Below are positions 12,417 through 22,643 of a stretch of 64,000 bases of DNA, one piece after another. Under the pieces are notes generated by a model, which saw only the letters and a program-made list of their open reading frames with translations, was not told the origin of the DNA and did no database searches. Origin of the DNA: Mantis religiosa (lineage: Eukaryota > Arthropoda > Insecta > Mantodea > Mantidae); assembly GCA_030765055.1 (NCBI GenBank), contig CM060947.1, forward strand, positions 216,849,271 to 216,913,270. Direction: 5' to 3'. The position numbers and the translations under genes are program-made. Position 1 is the stretch's first letter. Every line of letters starts with the position of its first letter.

Positions 12417-12824
12417 CTGCGGTTTAGGAAGCTGTGGTACCAACTTTCTCCCAGTATTACACATATTTCGCTTAACACGCGAGATATCTTGGGCTGTCTT
12501 TTCTTCCGACGGTACACTTCCCAGTTCGGTTTGCAACACTTTCGTTGGCCTTTCAAACATGCTTTCCACCACTCCCCGTTTCAATGAGGCGCATAATGCG
12601 TCTTGTTTTAATTTTTCTGGGTCAGGGGGTGGGTGAGAATGCTCACCATATTTCCGACATATTATAGTATCATCTCCAAGTGTGTATACCTTGGCTGGAC
12701 ATTTGGAATTGGCTCTACATTTCCATGTATTTTCTCCGGTGGACAACTGCGAATGAAATGAATACTTATATCCATCTATTATCAATTGAATCATGCCTCT
12801 TTGACTTGTTACAAATTCTGCCAT
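12417..12824 (-). CDS. First coding exon of a FLYWCH-type zinc-finger gene
   Basis: Start chosen at the ATG at 12824 (MAEFVTSQRG); the longer frame upstream opens only with GTG. Residues 4-66 form a FLYWCH zinc finger with Trp34, Cys36, Cys42, His62 and His64 (ENTWKC, KCPAKV, GEHSHPPP). Residues 75-136 hold the region that follows FLYWCH in MULE-derived proteins (ERPTKVLQTEL, then ISRVKRNMCNTGRKLVPQLP). The exon ends at CCGCAG followed by GTAAGA, a consensus donor in phase 0 that fits the acceptor of the exon at 1448-1912 and gives a 290-aa product. FLYWCH fingers bind DNA or proteins, so a nuclear regulatory role is likely; the origin looks like a domesticated MULE N-terminus. Alternative: an element relic whose donor is fortuitous. 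Confidence 0.68.
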
Positions 12825-13000
12825 ACTTGAGCTCAGCAAAACAAGTCGTCCGACCACCAGGACGGTTGCTTAAAAAACAAGGACGAAGCCGAGATAGGAG
12901 AAATGGCAACAAGAGCTTTTAGTTTGCCACCCGAAAACAGAGGCGCTGGCGTACTGGATGATGAAAGCGATTGGCTGATTCAAGTTATGCTACAACTTTT
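12825..13000 (-). promoter_or_regulatory. Probable 5' UTR and promoter region of the FLYWCH gene
   Basis: Upstream of the ATG on the minus strand the sequence loses its extreme AT bias and contains AGCCAATCGC (a CCAAT box, about 12970) and a reasonable start context (CAAGTATGG). It also holds one copy of a 20-bp string TTTAGTTTGCCACCCGAAAA repeated at 13561-13580. No TATA box is clear. Function is inferred from position only. Confidence 0.35.
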
Positions 13001-13732
13001 AAATTTGTAGTTGTTTGATATTCTGTGGCTTGGCCATCTTGAAAATTGCAGTGTGGAACGATTGTTGTATGTTCCTGTGGAAGAAAGAGCATTTGATAAA
13101 TCATCGCATGATCTTGGCTATCAACCAGTGACAAACTGTTGTTACTTCTACAAAATCTCCACAATCAGTTATATGAAATTCTGCATTATTTTGGCCATAC
13201 TAGTTCTCTGGAGGGGCGTTTTATATGAAATTTCAAAGAGCCAGTTACAAAATTATGAGTTAATTGAAGTAGAAAATAATGTACAGGTACCATGCAGAAA
13301 ATTCACTTCACGACTCAGCTGATCATATGTTGTAATACTGTACTGCTGCAGATTATATAAGATAATTATGTGAGCTTTCACAAAATGCAACGACTTTGAA
13401 ACTGTATTCACAACTCTCAAAGCTCACGTAATTATCCTTGTGCGTCATCTGTAGCAATGCGTTATTGGAACATAATCACCAGCTGACAGCTAAGCAGCTA
13501 TAAAAAACACAGCTATAGTATTCCGGCAACGTAAAACATTTGGAGCGCGATTTTTCATAATTTAGTTTGCCACCCGAAAATAAGAGGCACTGCGATCACC
13601 TCGTGTTGCCAACGATTAACATGGGAGGTTCACTTCTAATAAGTATATGCTCTGTGTAAAAACTGAGGCTTATTCGGCGGAAGAGTTTACATAGAGGAAA
13701 AAAGTTCTAACGTTTGTACAAGACTGGGAAAA

Positions 13733-13924
13733 ATGCGTGATACATCAGATAAGCTACAAGAAGACAACTTTTTGAAAGAAATAGCACGTAATGAAATTTC
13801 GGAACATATCATCATACATTTGCAGTACTCAGACGATGGAGACAATGACAATGACGAATTATTTCTTAATGTAACATTCACAGCTATACGGATGCACCGC
13901 TGGTATTTTCATTTAGAAAAATAA
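13733..13924 (+). CDS. Small hypothetical ORF, divergent from the FLYWCH gene
   Basis: 63 codons from ATG: MRDTSDKLQEDNFLKEIARN, then an acidic stretch DDGDNDNDELF, ending RWYFHLEK and TAA. It has no similarity I recognise. It is kept because it starts with ATG in an AAAAATGC context, is not low complexity, and is arranged head-to-head with the FLYWCH exon about 0.9 kb away, as expected for a bidirectional promoter or a short first exon. It could equally be chance. Confidence 0.2.
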   Translation: MRDTSDKLQEDNFLKEIARNEISEHIIIHLQYSDDGDNDNDELFLNVTFTAIRMHRWYFHLEK

Positions 13925-14206
13925 GTAATTCATAAACTATAATTAATTTTAAACTTAATAGTTAAACCATTTGCGTAATATACGAATATCCACGTTGTAA
14001 ATGTGATTTCAACAACTGCATTATTATAAAACTTTGGAAAATTCAGTTTGCGTTCCCTTACGTCTAGCACCAAGAACACTAGCAAGTGTGCGAGAGAGTG
14101 GGAAATACTAAAAGAGTGGGGATAACGAGGTGGCAACGCTGACGGCTCTAACGCATCTGATTGGCTACAGGCGAGAACTTTTCCCATTTGAAACACATAT
14201 TGTCCA

Positions 14207-14535
14207 CCAACGCAAAGTAAATCCCTGAGAGCAATGTGCCATCCAGTGACACCCTTACACAGTGGGAGGACAGCGAATGTGTGTGACGGAAAACGCATGC
14301 TACACAAGGAGTAGAACCGTTTATAAAAAACATGCGCCCTGTTCACTCTGTACACTAAAACCGAGAAGATTTATTCACAAAAGTAGAAGACGTCAGAATG
14401 TTTTTGAATGGTCTGTAACTGAACTGACATGGGGTGTCATATCTATCCAGGGAGGGTGCGGGAACCTTCTCCAATCTCCCTGTGTCTCAGGCCCCGGAGA
14501 CTTTTTTTTCCTGTGGTATACTGTAATAGTTTCGG
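14207..14535. repeat. Unclassified dispersed repeat R1, copy 1
   Basis: About 330 bp that aligns in the same orientation with 41811-42139. Shared strings include GTCAGAATGTTTTTGAATGG, CTCAGGCCCCGGAGACTTT and CATGCGCCCTGTTCACTCTG. Identity is roughly 85-90 percent by eye. No terminal repeats or target duplications were found. In the second copy it lies immediately downstream of a zinc-finger exon. Confidence 0.8.
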
Positions 14536-15636
14536 GCGGGTAGTGTCCGTGGAAAGGGTAGTCAGTCACTATTACGTACATAAATCAATATTTCCTATCA
14601 GTGGGCAAAGGTGGTCCACAAAACTTGACACACACTGCTTAAGTAAAGTCAAGTAATTAAACACGTAAGGATAATTTGTAGTTTTTAACGCACTCTAATG
14701 CTCAACACATTACAGATAAAAAGTACGTTGTTTGATACCAGCTGCATAACATTATCATCAAAATCTACAATTCTCTTTTTATGACCATGTCTTATGCCTT
14801 TCGACCAATATGGGGGGGGGGGCTGTTTTTTTTACGAATATCCATTCCCTTTGCTTCCCAAATATTTCCAAAAATGATCCAGCTGCAACGTTGGGCATAG
14901 CGCTACTTAAAAGTTAAAAAATAATATCTATTAGCTATAGATCGATTAATTTTATTGGAAATACACTGACTAAACCCTATTCGACCGTTGTCATTTCATA
15001 AGTTTACCAATGACTTTCACTTGGTAATTCCGTAAATATGAAAACAAAATAAAAAGTATGTCAGATAACCACGGATAAACAGATAGATACTTTTATTGAT
15101 TCATATTCTTCATATCAAGAACATTTGAAGCTTTAAAATAGCTAAAACAGGATTAACAGGCTCCTCTTTAGAACAAGTTCAGCCCTCGTGTATGCATCCG
15201 ATGTTGGACCGACAAAATTTCTTACGGGACATGTTCTAAAGAATATCCGACTAACAGAATGAAAGCAAAATACATGTTAGGTATATCATTATTTAGTTTT
15301 CTTCATCCAGAAAATATGCTTATTTAATACCTTTGTACACCAAACCGATATCTTTTTTGCACTTCTTATTAAAATATGTGCAACTGAAAAACAATAAAAA
15401 TGTAGGTATCCTAGAAGTGTTTTTGCATGTTTGAATATCCAATATTTTCCTACATATAACATAATGCATATTACATATATGAAGGGTGCAAAAAATTTAG
15501 TTATAATAGCATATAAGCCATGTTATCAAAGTTTTGTCATTTGTACGTGAAATTGCATATAGTGCACACCGACTTAGTAGGTAACAAATGTGGTTTGAAC
15601 AGTACTGAGAATTTAATTTGCTTCCAACTTACTCGT
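14536..15636. other. AT-rich stretch with no recognisable gene
   Basis: A G homopolymer near 14812 and scattered AT-rich sequence. Nothing else supported. Confidence 0.6.
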
Positions 15637-15962
15637 AAATAGCTGTTATGGATGACGCACATTCTTGTTCTTGAAATGCCTAGTTCCCAACTCCGACAAG
15701 TAACTGACATTTCTGGACTCGTTAAGTAACTCAGTTTAACACGCTGGAGAATTTCTGGCGAAGATATGGGCTTTGGCGTAGATGTACGTTTTTTGAAATT
15801 TCCCTTTTCCTCAAACTATTTCACCCAGCGACTAAGAGAAGGTTTTGATGGTGGTTCGTCTCTACGATTTAACCTTCGCCACTTGCATTGAACAGATGTA
15901 AACGATTTCAGCTCATAATATCACTGAACAAACTGGTGTTTCTCTACCGTCGTCCACATCAT
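15637..15962 (-). pseudogene. DUF4817-like helix-turn-helix relic with in-frame stops
   Basis: Read on the minus strand from about 15959 it gives MWTTVEKHQFVQ, stop, YYELKSFTSVQCKWRRLNRR, DEPPSKPSLSRWVK, stop, FEEKGNFKKRTSTPKP, and ISSPEILQRVKLSYLTSPEM ending near GISRTRMCVIHNSY. This is the MWTVEEK-type HTH front end of insect transposases, also seen at 35565-36020. Two stop codons make it non-functional, and no catalytic domain follows. Confidence 0.75.
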
Positions 15963-16189
15963 TACTGACAACAACCGCGACGGGTCCCCTATAAGCAGGT
16001 GCGACTACGCATACGGCCTATCATTGAGAGAACATACCCGTGGCAACCAGGCATCGTGTACTTCAGTTTAGTACGAGGAATCATTCATGTGAGCTGCTAG
16101 ACTATAGAAAGACAAACTTTTATCATCCAAACTTAATTTTCTATCACCGAAGAAAGTGAAAGTGGTACTTTTGAACGCGAGCGGCGTCT

Positions 16190-16425
16190 GTGCTATTCGA
16201 TCCTAGGCGATGGCATCTGATATTTGTACTACATGGCAAAGCGAAAAGGCATATCGGGAAAAATTCCAACCACAGAGATGTTTGCGTGAAGTTATCGCAA
16301 ATACACGGCGAGTCCGATGTATGTATACTCTGTTCAGACACAATCCTGTCTTCTAGACAGCAATGTGTCACACATCGGCAAGCACGAGAAATCATACTTA
16401 ACAGGAATATTGTGACAAGGAGAAA
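16190..16425 (+). repeat. Unclassified dispersed repeat R2, copy 1
   Basis: It aligns with 29430-29645 (same orientation) and with the reverse complement of 46215-46400. Shared strings include TGTTCAGA, TCTTCTAGACAGCAATGTG and AATATTGTGACAAG. A short piece of the same family (GGTCAATACGCCTCAACGCT) is at about 17259-17290. No coding similarity recognised. The following stretch 16430-17225 holds nothing identifiable. Confidence 0.7.
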
Positions 16426-17374
16426 GAAGAGAGAATAAAATCGTCGTTACTTTTATTTATATTTTCATCAGATTCATCATTATTGAACTAGTAAGACAGT
16501 GTATTTCATAATAGTATCAAAAATTATATGCACATAATTTTGTATCTCCTCACATTGTGATGTATTCATGTTTATGTTACGGCAATGAACTAATTGTATT
16601 TTGAATTGTACAGACTGATCACGCTTCAGAAAATTAGACCATATATGTATTTCCTGAAAATAATTCACAAGGAAAGCTTTCCATTAATTCCAATTTTTTA
16701 ACTAGAGAACTAAAAGAACTGATAATTATTGGTAAAATGATCACTGAAACAAGAAACTCGAGTTTGATAATAGGGACAATGACAGTGAGACATCTTTCAG
16801 AGACGGAACATTGCTGATGTTTGATATTACGCCTTTGCTAGTTGAGTAAACCACCTGTTTAGAAATTATTCCCATTGTACTGATTAATTCCACTAGAAAA
16901 TTAGCTATATTACCGTGCACATCCATAATTGCGATAGTCATTTAATAACAAAGATGTAGTTAGTTTTCTCTTTCTTTTTTGCCGTTTTGCAAACTGCAGA
17001 AGATAGGACTGTTTGGCCTCATTTTCATTCTTTGAAAAATATTACAATAAATAATTACGTGAATACATATTTAATGCACTTACAATCATTTAAGTTATTT
17101 TCTGTGATTATGCACCCATGTTGCGTATAATAATTGACTAATCTTTCACGGCAGACACACGCTGCATCAAGTGTTTTTCGCAACTTACTATACGCCAACT
17201 TACTAATATTTCACTCTTCTAATCGACCAGATAAGAGACAATCGCAGCGCTGGCCACTGATGGTCAATACGCCTCAACGCTTTGTCGAGTAATAGTGGAC
17301 AAAGCGCCGCTGGGGTTTCCCCAACCATCTCCACACACACGCACGCACTCAAATTGTTTACTATGAAATGTGTA

Positions 17375-17376
17375 GC

Positions 17377-17433
<57 letters not shown>

Positions 17434-17434
17434 C
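17375..17434. repeat. (ATT)n microsatellite
   Basis: About 20 TTA units. Frames through it are poly-Ile artefacts. Confidence 0.96.
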
Positions 17435-17591
17435 ATCTGTTTTACAAAAATAAACACCTCACTTGCTTCCTGCATATGGAAAATGTTTGCCATAAAATAT
17501 GTTATATTAACACAAATTAAATGCTTTACATTCATTTTTAATTCATAGACCTTTAGAATAATGAAAGAGCCCACCGAAGCGTAAGTTTTTT

Positions 17592-17813
17592 GGGTAATTT
17601 ACATCCTCCAACGCTGTCATATTGGAATATGAATTGAATGAGTGAAATGATGCTCAAATGAGCCCAGGGTCCGTAGAGCTTAGAGTTTCTTGACATTCGT
17701 CTTACAGGATTAGGGAAAACCCTGTAAAAACCTTATCCAGGTAAGTCACCCTGACAGAGATCCGAACTCGGGACCTCTTGAACGTGAGGCAGACACTCTA
17801 CCATCTACGCTAC
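17592..17813 (-). mobile_element. SINE-A, inverted, head-to-head with the next copy
   Basis: On the minus strand the head lies near 17813 (plus-strand CTACCATCTACGCTAC) and the B-box region is plus-strand GAGATCCGAACTCGGGACC. The 3' end is near 17592 (AATTTACATCCTCCAACG). It meets the plus-strand copy at about 17814, giving an inverted pair. Confidence 0.85.
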
Positions 17814-18296
17814 AGAAGCGTAGGTGGCAGCGTGTTTGGCTCACAATCAGAACTTCCGAGTTTGAATATCAATCATGTGAGTTATCCCGATAAGGTTTTG
17901 TCCGAGATTTACATTTATCCTGAAAGATGTCAGGTAACTCTAAGCTCTATGGACTCTGGGCTCATTTGAGCATGGCCGCGCCGTGGCTCAGTGGTTAGAC
18001 AGCTTGGCTCTCACCAAGGTGGCCCGGATTCGATCCCAGGCGACCGCAAAGTGAGATTTGTGACGGACAACCCAGCGCTGGGGCGGGTTTTCTCCGGGAC
18101 CTCCAGTTTCCCCCGCCATCTCATTCCACCGGTGCTCCATCTCATCTCATGTACCATCAGTGTCACCACCTGCGGTGCCGTAGGTAGTAAAAGGGGGCTT
18201 TAAACACTACACACACTCATTTGAGTTTATCACCCATTTCATTCATCGTCCGATATGATCAAACAGGTTAAAAGGACGTTAAATCTAAAAAATAAA
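17814..18296 (+). mobile_element. SINE-A, plus strand, split by a SINE-B insertion
   Basis: A diverged head (AGCGTAGGTGGCAGCGTGTT) and body run to CTCATTTGAG at 17970. The 3' remainder resumes at 18226 with TTATCACCCATTTCATTCAT and GATATGATCAAA, and ends in an AAATAAATAAATAAA tail. The intervening 245 bp is SINE-B. Confidence 0.85.
17971..18215 (+). mobile_element. SINE-B, full length, nested in SINE-A with target-site duplication
   Basis: A tRNA-like head GGCCGCGCCGTGGCTCAGTG with an anticodon-loop region CTCTCAC (tRNA-Glu-like) and B box GATTCGATCCC, then a body GTGAGATTTGTGACGGACAA, ending GGGGGCTTTAAACACTACAC. It is flanked by an exact 10-bp repeat CTCATTTGAG at 17961-17970 and 18216-18225, where the upstream copy is original SINE-A sequence. 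SINE-B was therefore active after this SINE-A inserted. Confidence 0.92.
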
Positions 18297-19190
18297 ATAA
18301 ATAAATAAACGAAAGATAATAAGTGCAGTGATGCGTCTTTTTTTTTTTTTAAATTTTTGTCCATATCAATGACAAAACCTTTCTTTATAATATATCAGAA
18401 TCATTAAAAAAGAAAGCAAAATAAAAGAGTTCAATATTTCCTGCTGAATTTATACTAGGTATACAGTTTGTTTACTAGATGGATAAAGTAGTCACAAACA
18501 AATCACCGGTTTGTATCACTCCGCGGTCATAATGACATACTTGAAACTGATAAACCGGTAAATTCTGGATATTAATTTCATCACTTCATCGATAGCAAAT
18601 TCTGGATATTTCTCATAGAACTTGTTAAAGAAATGAAGTGAGTTTTCAAGCCTTAGTAGTACTGCTTGCTCAAGGTACTATTTGGAAGGCGGAAGCGTTA
18701 AGCAAACCGCGAAGAGCGATTCGGTCAAAACGAACGTGGGTTTGTTTATTTCTATTCTGATCTGATATACATAGTATGGAAATGCAATGAGTTCAAAGCT
18801 CTGAAGACGTGCTCACTGAAATAAGTATCTTTGAAGGGAGTAAATTGTCGTGCAAAATGTTACTCCCAGGACAACGGATTCACCTCAGTGTTTTCCAGGG
18901 GGTTTCATTGTGTGACATCCGGGTTTCGTCGTAATGTGGCTTTTGAAAAAAAGACAAAAATATCTTAGCGGGTTTTGTAAGTCCATATTTTTTTCCCTGA
19001 TTGCCATAATGGGCTCTTTCATGCTTGTTTTGTCCCATTATTAGTACTAGGAAGATGTATAATTAAGGGCGCTCAACCAGATGGATATCAGCGCCCTTCT
19101 ATCATGGCACTGTAATGCCAATACGCAACCGAGCCCAAGTCATCTCCTCTCGACGAGATGAGCAACAGGAGGTCACCCACTTTATCAGTT
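18297..19190. other. Downstream flank of the hAT element, no gene seen
   Basis: AT-rich, with GGGCGCTCAACCAGATGGAT and GCGCCCTTC near 19068-19100 forming a short inverted repeat that might belong to the 3' end of the hAT element. No clear hAT terminus (CAGGG type) or 8-bp duplication found. Confidence 0.45.
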
Positions 19191-21380
19191 TTAAGCGAAA
19201 AACAAATTTACAAAAAGTATACCAACATAAAAAGCAGTACTCACAGAGTGACGAAAAATGAAATCCATATGTCGCTCTTTTCTTCTGCAGAATTTGTCTA
19301 TGACTTTGGAGTTGAAACCCTCAACCCTGGTTACCATAGACTTCTCAATGGAGAGCATTGCAAGAGCATTAAGTCGTTGATCTGGCATGGTATTCCGAAG
19401 AAAGGTCTTGATCCTCTTTAGAGATGAAAAACATCTTTCAGGTTCAGCAGTTGTCATCGGTGTCGTCACTACTATTTTCAAAAGTTTTGTTATCTGGGAG
19501 AAGGTGTCCTGCAGATCGTTGTTGGAAATGAATTGGAGTAGTGGTACCGCTCCAGCAATATTCCTAAAGTCTGGTCGTTGGTACAGTACCGAGAGCTCTA
19601 TCTTCAACCTTCGTTTATCCAACATGGTGTAAGCCTGGACAGCAACATTAAGTTCTCTCTCTGGGAAATGTTTAGAGAATTCTACAAACTTTGAAGAATC
19701 CAACAGCTTTGCTGCGTCTAGATAATCTAGGGCTTGGAAAAGATCACCAACTTCACTCTTAATCCTGTCGCAGACTTCCTTTGCATCGGAGCGTCGGCGA
19801 AGATTTATCTCGTAGCGCTTGCTCTGGCAGTAGGCAGTAACTGCGGTATCACTGTCGATTGAAGATCTTATATTATTAATAACCTGTATGAAACGGGATA
19901 CTGAAGTTTTTATTTTTACAGGATCGACCGACCTTGCCTGCAACTGATTGTACATTATATCTACATGAGGCATTACCTTTTGGAAAAACGCTAGCCAAAA
20001 GAGGAATTCTTCATCTTGTAGACTGCGGCGGAGTTTCACTGCTTGATAACAAGTTTGGTCGGATGGTGATTTTTCTAACAACGATAGACATTCCAGCAGC
20101 AGGGATTTATTTTCATAAACCGTATTTATAGTACGTGATTTAAAATCCCATTTAATAGCTGGCCCACCAGAAATCCTTCGTGCCGTCACTGCCTTTAATG
20201 CGTTAAGTCGTTCTGGCGACCTTGAAAAGAAAACCGAAAAACCTAATAAATTTAAAAAGAACACCCTAGCTGAGTGATTTTGTGAAACGGCGCGTTCCAT
20301 TGTTAAATTTAATTGTTGCGCATAACAATGTACATGATGAGCATTAGGATACACTGCTTTGATTTTTGCCTGCACGCCACCTTTACAACCACTCATTACA
20401 GCTGCACCGTCATATGTTTGTGCGATAATTTTTTGTGGCGTACCTTTGAACAAAGGATCTATAACATTCAAAATACATGTTGTTAGAGCGTCTGCATCAT
20501 GCCCTTTAGGATTGAAAAAACCCCAAAACCTTTCATATGGCACACTATACTTTTCATACCGCAACACTAATGCTAACTGTGTTTTTTCGGAAACATCTGT
20601 TATTTCATCTACCATTATAGCAGCAAACTCAGTCTGCTTTATTTCTTCCGCAATAACTTCACGATAAGTTTCCAACATACAGTCCAGCAGCTCATTTTGA
20701 ATGGATTTTGAAATCCCCTTAAAAATCTGATCACCTTCTATATCTTTCACAGCACTGTCTATATCAGAAATTAAGTCTATCAAACCCAAAAAAACACCTG
20801 GATTTTTCGATGTTTCTGTCTTGTCGTACCCTCTCAAAGCCAGCTCGAAAGCACCACAAAATTTTATGCAATCAATAATTCTAGACAGCCCATATCTGTT
20901 TTTTTCTACTTGTTGATTGCGTTTCACTATCTCGTCATGATAGGAGCGACTTAATATCGTTGCGATATTAGCTTTACCTAATGCACTAAGATCAAGTGTA
21001 TTGTTTATATGTTTTTGATTTCCGCTATGTTTCTTTATCATTGCATTAATATGACCTAGATCTTTCACTCCTCCTGTACTCCACGCATCACCGTTCCCGA
21101 ATAATAAACATGGAAAGCAAAAAAGTGCATTGCGAACATCACACCCGCAGATCCAACTGTTTTCATACACTTTCATACTAAATTTCCTCGTATACTCGCT
21201 TTTTTTACCACCACCTATAGCCTTTTGACTTAGATTTAAATTTGGTGTAGGTCTGCCTAACTCCTTAACTCTCACTTTCTCCTCCAAAGATCTACAGGAA
21301 AAGGGTCTCCTGAGCAGATCATCTACCGAATTCGCCATGTTGCTTGCACAATACTTTACGCGCACTTTAAAAGAAAACAT
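19191..21380 (-). CDS. hAT-family transposase, apparently intact (TTF zinc finger, DUF4371, hAT C-terminal domain)
   Basis: One uninterrupted frame. Likely starts are the ATG at 21380 or the one at 21338 (MANSVDDLLRR); the longest frame opens with TTG. Numbering from that TTG, a TTF-type zinc finger lies at about 74-135 (SEYTRKFSMKVYENSWICGC, FCFPCLLFG). The DUF4371/RNase H-like core at about 150-350 carries the acidic IMVDEITDVS (first catalytic Asp) and TYDGAAVMSG, followed by HHVHCYAQQLNL. The hAT dimerisation domain at about 654-700 reads TTAEPERCFSSLKRIKTFLR and LNALAMLSIEK. The length is normal for the family. Transposases of this type cut and paste DNA in the nucleus. All landmarks are present without stops, so this copy is young or conserved. 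TIRs were not found, so domestication is possible but not shown. Confidence 0.9.
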   Translation of the reverse strand: MFSFKVRVKYCASNMANSVDDLLRRPFSCRSLEEKVRVKELGRPTPNLNLSQKAIGGGKKSEYTRKFSMKVYENSWICGCDVRNALFCFPCLLFGNGDAWSTGGVKDLGHINAMIKKHSGNQKHINNTLDLSALGKANIATILSRSYHDEIVKRNQQVEKNRYGLSRIIDCIKFCGAFELALRGYDKTETSKNPGVFLGLIDLISDIDSAVKDIEGDQIFKGISKSIQNELLDCMLETYREVIAEEIKQTEFAAIMVDEITDVSEKTQLALVLRYEKYSVPYERFWGFFNPKGHDADALTTCILNVIDPLFKGTPQKIIAQTYDGAAVMSGCKGGVQAKIKAVYPNAHHVHCYAQQLNLTMERAVSQNHSARVFFLNLLGFSVFFSRSPERLNALKAVTARRISGGPAIKWDFKSRTINTVYENKSLLLECLSLLEKSPSDQTCYQAVKLRRSLQDEEFLFWLAFFQKVMPHVDIMYNQLQARSVDPVKIKTSVSRFIQVINNIRSSIDSDTAVTAYCQSKRYEINLRRRSDAKEVCDRIKSEVGDLFQALDYLDAAKLLDSSKFVEFSKHFPERELNVAVQAYTMLDKRRLKIELSVLYQRPDFRNIAGAVPLLQFISNNDLQDTFSQITKLLKIVVTTPMTTAEPERCFSSLKRIKTFLRNTMPDQRLNALAMLSIEKSMVTRVEGFNSKVIDKFCRRKERHMDFIFRHSVSTAFYVGILFVNLFFA

Positions 21381-21718
21381 ACACCGAACACACCGATATC
21401 CACGAACCAACACTGCACTGAATAATGGCCACGTTTACTGCAGCACATTTACAGCTCGCAAGGGTGGCGTCATATCTGAGCATGCGCAGTAAAAAATAGA
21501 CGTTGCGTCTCTTTTCTGAGTGGATCGTACTGCGGCTGAAATCATTTTAGCACTTGACTCTTCAGTTTCTAGTTATGAATAAATTGCTACAAAACGTATT
21601 TTCATCCGTTTTATTTGCATACCGAAGTGTAATGTGTAATTATCCATTCGAAGAGTTATGCTTAATTTTATTGCGACCTGTATACTGTGTCGTCCCTTTA
21701 AATAAAAGTCATTATATA

Positions 21719-22641
21719 CGAGGGCAGTCAATAAAGAATGATCACAATTTTTTTTGACAACGTACCTTTACTCATCCTCATAATTTTGATGGTACTTCTC
21801 AAAACAGTCTCCCATGAACGCGATGAACTTGTCCCAACGTTTCTGCCAGTCTTCAAAGACATGCTGGAAACCATTTTTGAGAGATCCTTCAAAATCGCCT
21901 CCGCAGCCTTCACCACTGCTTCTGATAATGGATAATGCCTCCCACGAAGGCGTTTCTTCAAGTTAGGGAATAGAAAAAAGTCACATGCGACTAAATCCGG
22001 ACTATAGGGAAGGTGAGGGATGCACTTCACGTTGACTTTTGCAAGATATTCATCAACAACATTGGCAATATGCGGCTGCGTATTGTCGTGGTACAGCATC
22101 CAGCCTGCTTCACGGAAATGTGGTCTTTTGTGCCTGGTATAGACTTGCAATGTTTTCAGGACATCCCTGTAGTATTGTCCAGTTACTGATGTGTGTACAG
22201 GTGCAACATTCTGATAAACCATTCCACGAATATCAAAGAATGAGATGACCATAACTTTCCCAGCAGAAGTAACCACTTTTGCTTTTTTTTTGGGGGGGGG
22301 GGGGTTGGTGATGAAGGAGATTTCCATACTGAGCTTTGCTGTTTGCTCTCAGGATCAAAATGAGGTAGCCAAGTTTCACCAGCAGTGATTACGTTTGAAA
22401 TAAACTCCGGATCTTCCTCTAACATTAACTTTAACTGCATGTTACCTGCATTGCAGCGGTAGGCGATACTGAACATGTCTGAACTTGCCTGGTTCTCACA
22501 GGCGGGAACCAGGAGTACTAACAATGAAACTACTACGGCGTGTTTGTTTCACATTAAGCTAACAGAATATAATATGATTGAATTATCGTGCTAAAAATTA
22601 TGACCGTAAAAAAATTGTCATTCTTTATTGAACAGCCCTCG
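21719..22641 (-). mobile_element. Mariner element, internally deleted, both TIRs and TA target present
   Basis: The ends read TA, then CGAGGGCAGTCAATAAAGAA on the left, and on the right the inverse, TTCTTTATTGAACAGCCCTCG, then TA. This gives TIRs of about 28 bp with a TA duplication. At about 920 bp it is shorter than the usual 1.3 kb. The minus strand encodes the catalytic half of a DD34D transposase in two frames: EDPEFISNVITAGETWLPHF and DPESKQQSSVWKSPSSP in one, then SAGKVMVISFFDIRGMVYQN, LYHDNTQPHIANVV and PYSPDLVACDFFLFP in the other. The switch occurs at the G/T homopolymers at 22286-22304. The first catalytic Asp is lost (AGETW where the family has GDETW); the second (HDN) and third (CDFF) remain. 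The N-terminal DNA-binding part is deleted, so this copy is inactive. Confidence 0.92.
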
Positions 22642-22643
22642 TA

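Noticed and set aside
13011..13322. 103-codon plus frame with a hydrophobic segment
   Set aside because: The hydrophobic stretch is short, the frame lies in the upstream region of the FLYWCH gene, and nothing supports translation.
19158..20667. Several plus-strand frames of 60-100 codons
   Set aside because: They are antisense shadows of the hAT transposase.
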